This document shows, piece by piece, positions 61,412 through 64,000 of a stretch of DNA of 64,000 nt. The notes below the pieces were generated by a model. That model was not told where the DNA came from. It searched no databases and worked only from the letters and a program-made list of their open reading frames with translations. Both the position numbers and the translations under genes were made by a program. The DNA is taken from NCBI GenBank assembly GCA_005884685.1, contig VBAH01000022.1:1-64000 (forward strand), written 5' to 3'. Within the stretch, counting starts at the first letter, position 1; every line of letters starts with the position of its first letter. Source of the DNA: Alphaproteobacteria bacterium (GTDB lineage Bacteria > Pseudomonadota > Alphaproteobacteria > Rhizobiales > Xanthobacteraceae).

Positions 61412-62522
61412 ATCGGCCGTCGGCGGGATCGGCGCGGGCGGTTCGCCCACGCTGAAATCGATCCAGGTGCTGCGCGCGGTTGCGGCGATCGGCGTGCTGA
61501 CGCTGCATGCCGCGACCGAGAAGGTCACCCACATGGGCGGCGCGCCGGGGCCGTTCAAGAACTTCCTGCTCGGCGCGGCCGGCGTGGACCTGTTCTTCGT
61601 CATTTCGGGATTCGTGATGGTGTATTCGTCCGAGTCCCTGTTCGGCCGCCGCGATGGGCCGCAACGGTTTTTCCTGCGCCGGCTCGCGCGCATCGCACCG
61701 CTCTATTGGGCGGTGACGGTGGTGATCATCCTCTACATCTATGCGGTGCACGGCCGCGTGCTGTGGGACATCTACACGCCGGGCAGCCTGATCGCCTCAT
61801 TCCTGTTCTGGCCGTATCCGCGCGTCGACGGCTTCGCGTTTCCGGTGCACCTGCTCGGCTGGACGCTGAACTACGAGATGTTCTTCTACGCGGTGTTCGC
61901 CTTGGCGATCCTGCTGCCGCGGCGCATCGCTGTGCCGGCGGTTTGCCTCGCGTTCCTCGCCATCGTGGCCATCGGGCGCGCGACCGTGCTGCCGCTGCCG
62001 TTCCTGTTCTGGGCGAACCTGATCATCCTCGAGTTCTGCTACGGCATGCTGATCGCACTCGCCTACCGCGAGGGCTTGCGCCTGCCGCCTGCCGCCGCAT
62101 GGGCGCTCGGCATCGCGGCCGTCGCCGGATACGCATCGATGTACAGCCCGCCCGAAGCGTGGGGCGAGTGGCGGGTGCTGTTCTGGGGACTGCCCAGCGC
62201 GGCGCTGGTCGCGGCCTGCGCGTTGTCGGACAGCACGTGGCATCCGGGACCGGCCGGGCGGTTCTTCGGCCTGCTCGGCGATGCGTCGTATTCGCTTTAT
62301 CTCGTGCACCCGCTGACCTTTCCGCTGGTGCGCTGGACCATCGGGCGCTGGTTCGATTTTTCCGGCGCGCCCTGGCTCTACGCGGCGATCGCATGGGCCT
62401 CGGCGGTCGCGGCCTCGATCGTCTGCTACCGGATGTTCGAGCGGCCGATCACGCGCGCGCTGCAACGGTGGCTGCGCGAGCGGCAAAGACCGCCCGCGCC
62501 GTCACGATCAGCGCCGGGATGA
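61404..62522 (+). CDS. Acyltransferase 3-family membrane protein
   Basis: The 372-residue protein has about 10 membrane helices. The N-terminal motif LRAVAAIGVLTLHAATEKVT holds the catalytic His, followed by GVDLFFVISGFVM and FFLRRLARIAPLYW. These enzymes O-acylate exported sugars or lipids. The TTG at 61404 overlaps the ThDP stop. It ends in a 74-bp convergent overlap with a GT87-like gene. Confidence 0.88.
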   Translation: MAESAVGGIGAGGSPTLKSIQVLRAVAAIGVLTLHAATEKVTHMGGAPGPFKNFLLGAAGVDLFFVISGFVMVYSSESLFGRRDGPQRFFLRRLARIAPLYWAVTVVIILYIYAVHGRVLWDIYTPGSLIASFLFWPYPRVDGFAFPVHLLGWTLNYEMFFYAVFALAILLPRRIAVPAVCLAFLAIVAIGRATVLPLPFLFWANLIILEFCYGMLIALAYREGLRLPPAAAWALGIAAVAGYASMYSPPEAWGEWRVLFWGLPSAALVAACALSDSTWHPGPAGRFFGLLGDASYSLYLVHPLTFPLVRWTIGRWFDFSGAPWLYAAIAWASAVAASIVCYRMFERPITRALQRWLRERQRPPAPSRSAPG

Positions 62523-63645
62523 CGAACAGCGGGCCGAAGGCGAAGCCGGTCAGCTTGGCGAGCGGGCTAGCGAGCAACGGCGCGAGCAGAATCAGCGCCG
62601 AGGCGATTTGCGCCTCGGATTTCGCCGCCGCGCCTTGCGTCAGCCACACCACGATGAATGCGCCGAGCACCAGGTCGTAATCCTGCAGATAGGGCGTCGC
62701 GAGCAGCAGGCCGATCAGCACGGCGGCATTGCGTGCCGGCGCGGGCGCATCCTTGAACCAGGCCAGCGCAACCAGCGCGGCGGCAAACAGCGCCGCTGCA
62801 ATCTGCGCCGCATAGGCGGCGGACGCGCCGAGCCCGAGCCGCGACGCCGCCATGAATACCGACACGTTGCGGTGCCACACCGCGTCGGCGTCCTCGAGCG
62901 TGACCTTGCGCAGCACAGGTGCGAGATCGAGGAACGCGCGCCAGCCGTCCCATCCGGCGAGCGCAAGGCTTGCGAGGAGCAGTACGCCAACCGTCACCGC
63001 GCCCGCCACGAGCGCCCGCCATTGCCGGCCCGCGAGCAGCGCCACCGGAATCATCAGCGCGAGATGCGGCTTGTAGGCCTGCAGTCCGAACAGCACGCCC
63101 GCGACGACGGGCCGGCGCTCCAGCAGGCTTAAGCCCCCGCCGAGGAAAGCCGCGGTCCACACGCCGTTCTGGCCGCAATAGGTATTCACGAACACGGCCG
63201 GCGTGGCGAGCGCGAGCAGCAATGCGTTCGGCGTCGCGAGCCGCAGCGCGGAAAAGAACGCGTACCATCCGCCGGCCAGCCATACGCCGAGCGCCGGCAC
63301 GTAGGGCAGCAGGGCGAACGGCAGCGTGAGCACCAGCGCGAGCGGCGGATAGCTGTAATTGTAGTTCGGACTGACGGCAGCGCCGACCAGCGCTTCCTGA
63401 AACGCATGGTAGGCCGGCCAGTGATAGATCTCGGGCGTGCGCTGATGCAGCGCGAGCCATGCGCCGGAGAAATAATTGACGAAGTCGTCGCCGATCGGGC
63501 GCCCGCCGCCGTCGGTCAGCCCGACCGCCGTCTTGCGATAAAGATCGAAGGCGCAGAACGCCCCCGTCAGCGCGATCCAGAGATACGCGATATTGCGCAG
63601 CAGATCGGTGTCGCGCAGGATCGACGGGCTGGATTTGGGGCGCAT
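62449..63645 (-). CDS. GT87/DUF2029-family glycosyltransferase
   Basis: This 398-residue polytopic protein has a short loop with DFVNYFSGAWLALHQRTPEI (DUF2029 first loop with Asp), NYSYPPLALVLTLPFALLP, and QAYKPHLALMIPVALLAGRQ. Members add mannose or other sugars from polyprenyl-phosphate donors. The end overlaps the acyltransferase coding region by 74 bp on the opposite strand. Confidence 0.87.
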   Translation of the reverse strand: MRPKSSPSILRDTDLLRNIAYLWIALTGAFCAFDLYRKTAVGLTDGGGRPIGDDFVNYFSGAWLALHQRTPEIYHWPAYHAFQEALVGAAVSPNYNYSYPPLALVLTLPFALLPYVPALGVWLAGGWYAFFSALRLATPNALLLALATPAVFVNTYCGQNGVWTAAFLGGGLSLLERRPVVAGVLFGLQAYKPHLALMIPVALLAGRQWRALVAGAVTVGVLLLASLALAGWDGWRAFLDLAPVLRKVTLEDADAVWHRNVSVFMAASRLGLGASAAYAAQIAAALFAAALVALAWFKDAPAPARNAAVLIGLLLATPYLQDYDLVLGAFIVVWLTQGAAAKSEAQIASALILLAPLLASPLAKLTGFAFGPLFVIPALIVTARAVFAARAATVAARA

Positions 63646-63733
63646 CGGCGGACCGGAGCGCGCAGGGAGCGCGGCCCGCGATGATGCGCAGGTTAGGTTT
63701 CGGAAACCTTACCCTGGCGCCGTTGCCGGCCGC

Positions 63734-64000
63734 TCAGGTCCCCGGCTTCGGCTGATAGCAGAGCAGCCGCTGGCAGGCGGAGGCATTCGCCGTGGTGGCG
63801 TATTTCTGCACGCACACATGCGAGGTGGACCAGTCAGGCGCATTGCCTTTCTTGAGATAGTGGAACGGCTGCACCGGGCACCACTCGCCGTCGATGCGTA
63901 CCTCCACCCGGTCGCCGTTCGTGCGCTCGTTTTCTGCGCGCAATTCGCCGCAATCCTGGTTGTTGCAGCAGCCTTTGTCCTGCTTGTTCACCCAGTTCTG
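63734..64000 (-). CDS. Secreted cysteine-rich protein (5' end outside window)
   Basis: The open frame continues past the right edge (QNWVNKQDKGCCNNQDCGEL and on). Features are paired cysteines (GCCNNQDC), WCPVQPFHYLKKGNAPDWST, SHVCVQKYATT, and RLLCYQPKPGT. It matches a known type of small secreted proteins of Bradyrhizobium relatives. The true start lies outside the window. Confidence 0.8.
   Translation of the reverse strand, partial: QNWVNKQDKGCCNNQDCGELRAENERTNGDRVEVRIDGEWCPVQPFHYLKKGNAPDWSTSHVCVQKYATTANASACQRLLCYQPKPGT

Noticed and set aside
1-64000. CRISPR array
   Set aside because: Repeats are palindromic and irregularly spaced, and no cas genes are present.
1-64000. Prophage or integrative element
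   Set aside because: No integrase, capsid, terminase or conjugation gene was found, and tRNA-His has no visible 3' duplicate nearby.

Overview
The window is GC-rich, densely coded DNA from an alphaproteobacterium. It most likely belongs to the Hyphomicrobiales, near the Bradyrhizobium/Xanthobacteraceae group. Supporting signs are a complete hopanoid locus, two tandem phasins, an alpha-type tRNA-His, an Irr-type iron box before mbfA, two Bug-family (TctC-like) binding proteins, aromatic-ring catabolism genes (box and homoprotocatechuate type), and many short palindromic intergenic repeats of the kinds typical of this group. The genus cannot be settled from sequence alone. No phage, plasmid, CRISPR or intact insertion sequence was seen.

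Layout. 1-7.7 kb: a DUF1194 protein running off the left edge, a LysR regulator with a visible operator facing a TauE/SafE permease, an amidohydrolase, a Bug binding protein and membrane or secreted proteins of unknown role. 7.7-9.9 kb: a lower-GC accessory patch with a decayed XRE-regulator tail and a two-gene unit of unknown function. 10-14.7 kb: a large PAS histidine kinase (PleC/DivJ/PdhS type), two phasins and tRNA-His. 14.7-32.8 kb: an isoprenoid-to-hopanoid locus. Dxs and IspH (MEP pathway) and IspA supply farnesyl diphosphate, HpnC/D/E make squalene, Shc cyclises it, HpnH/HpnG extend the side chain, HpnO aminates it, HpnN exports hopanoids, and HpnB is an associated glycosyltransferase. 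A metallo-hydrolase is translationally coupled to ispA, and a DUF2147 gene sits between hpnN and hpnO.

33-39.7 kb: a partial homoprotocatechuate meta-cleavage set (hpaF-hpaE-hpaD, plus a divergent FAH-family gene) joined to a small protein and a frameshifted amidase. 40-45.5 kb: boxC-boxB-boxR, the aerobic benzoyl-CoA epoxide route, with a clear promoter and TGCA sites for BoxR; boxA is not here. 45.5-64 kb: mixed metabolic and housekeeping genes, including an LVIVD-repeat protein, SDR, tandem FMN reductases, an M24-fold protein with an altered metal site, YbaK, a phosphoesterase whose coding frame has absorbed a palindromic repeat, mbfA under an iron control element, a decayed DUF559 nuclease gene flanked by inverted repeat copies, a glutathionyl-hydroquinone reductase, a ThDP enzyme, an acyltransferase and a GT87-like enzyme.

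The strongest unusual signals are the DUF559 gene between inverted repeats, the repeat captured in a coding sequence, the near-perfect 34-bp palindrome before hpnO, and the two-gene low-GC unit at 8.0-9.9 kb.
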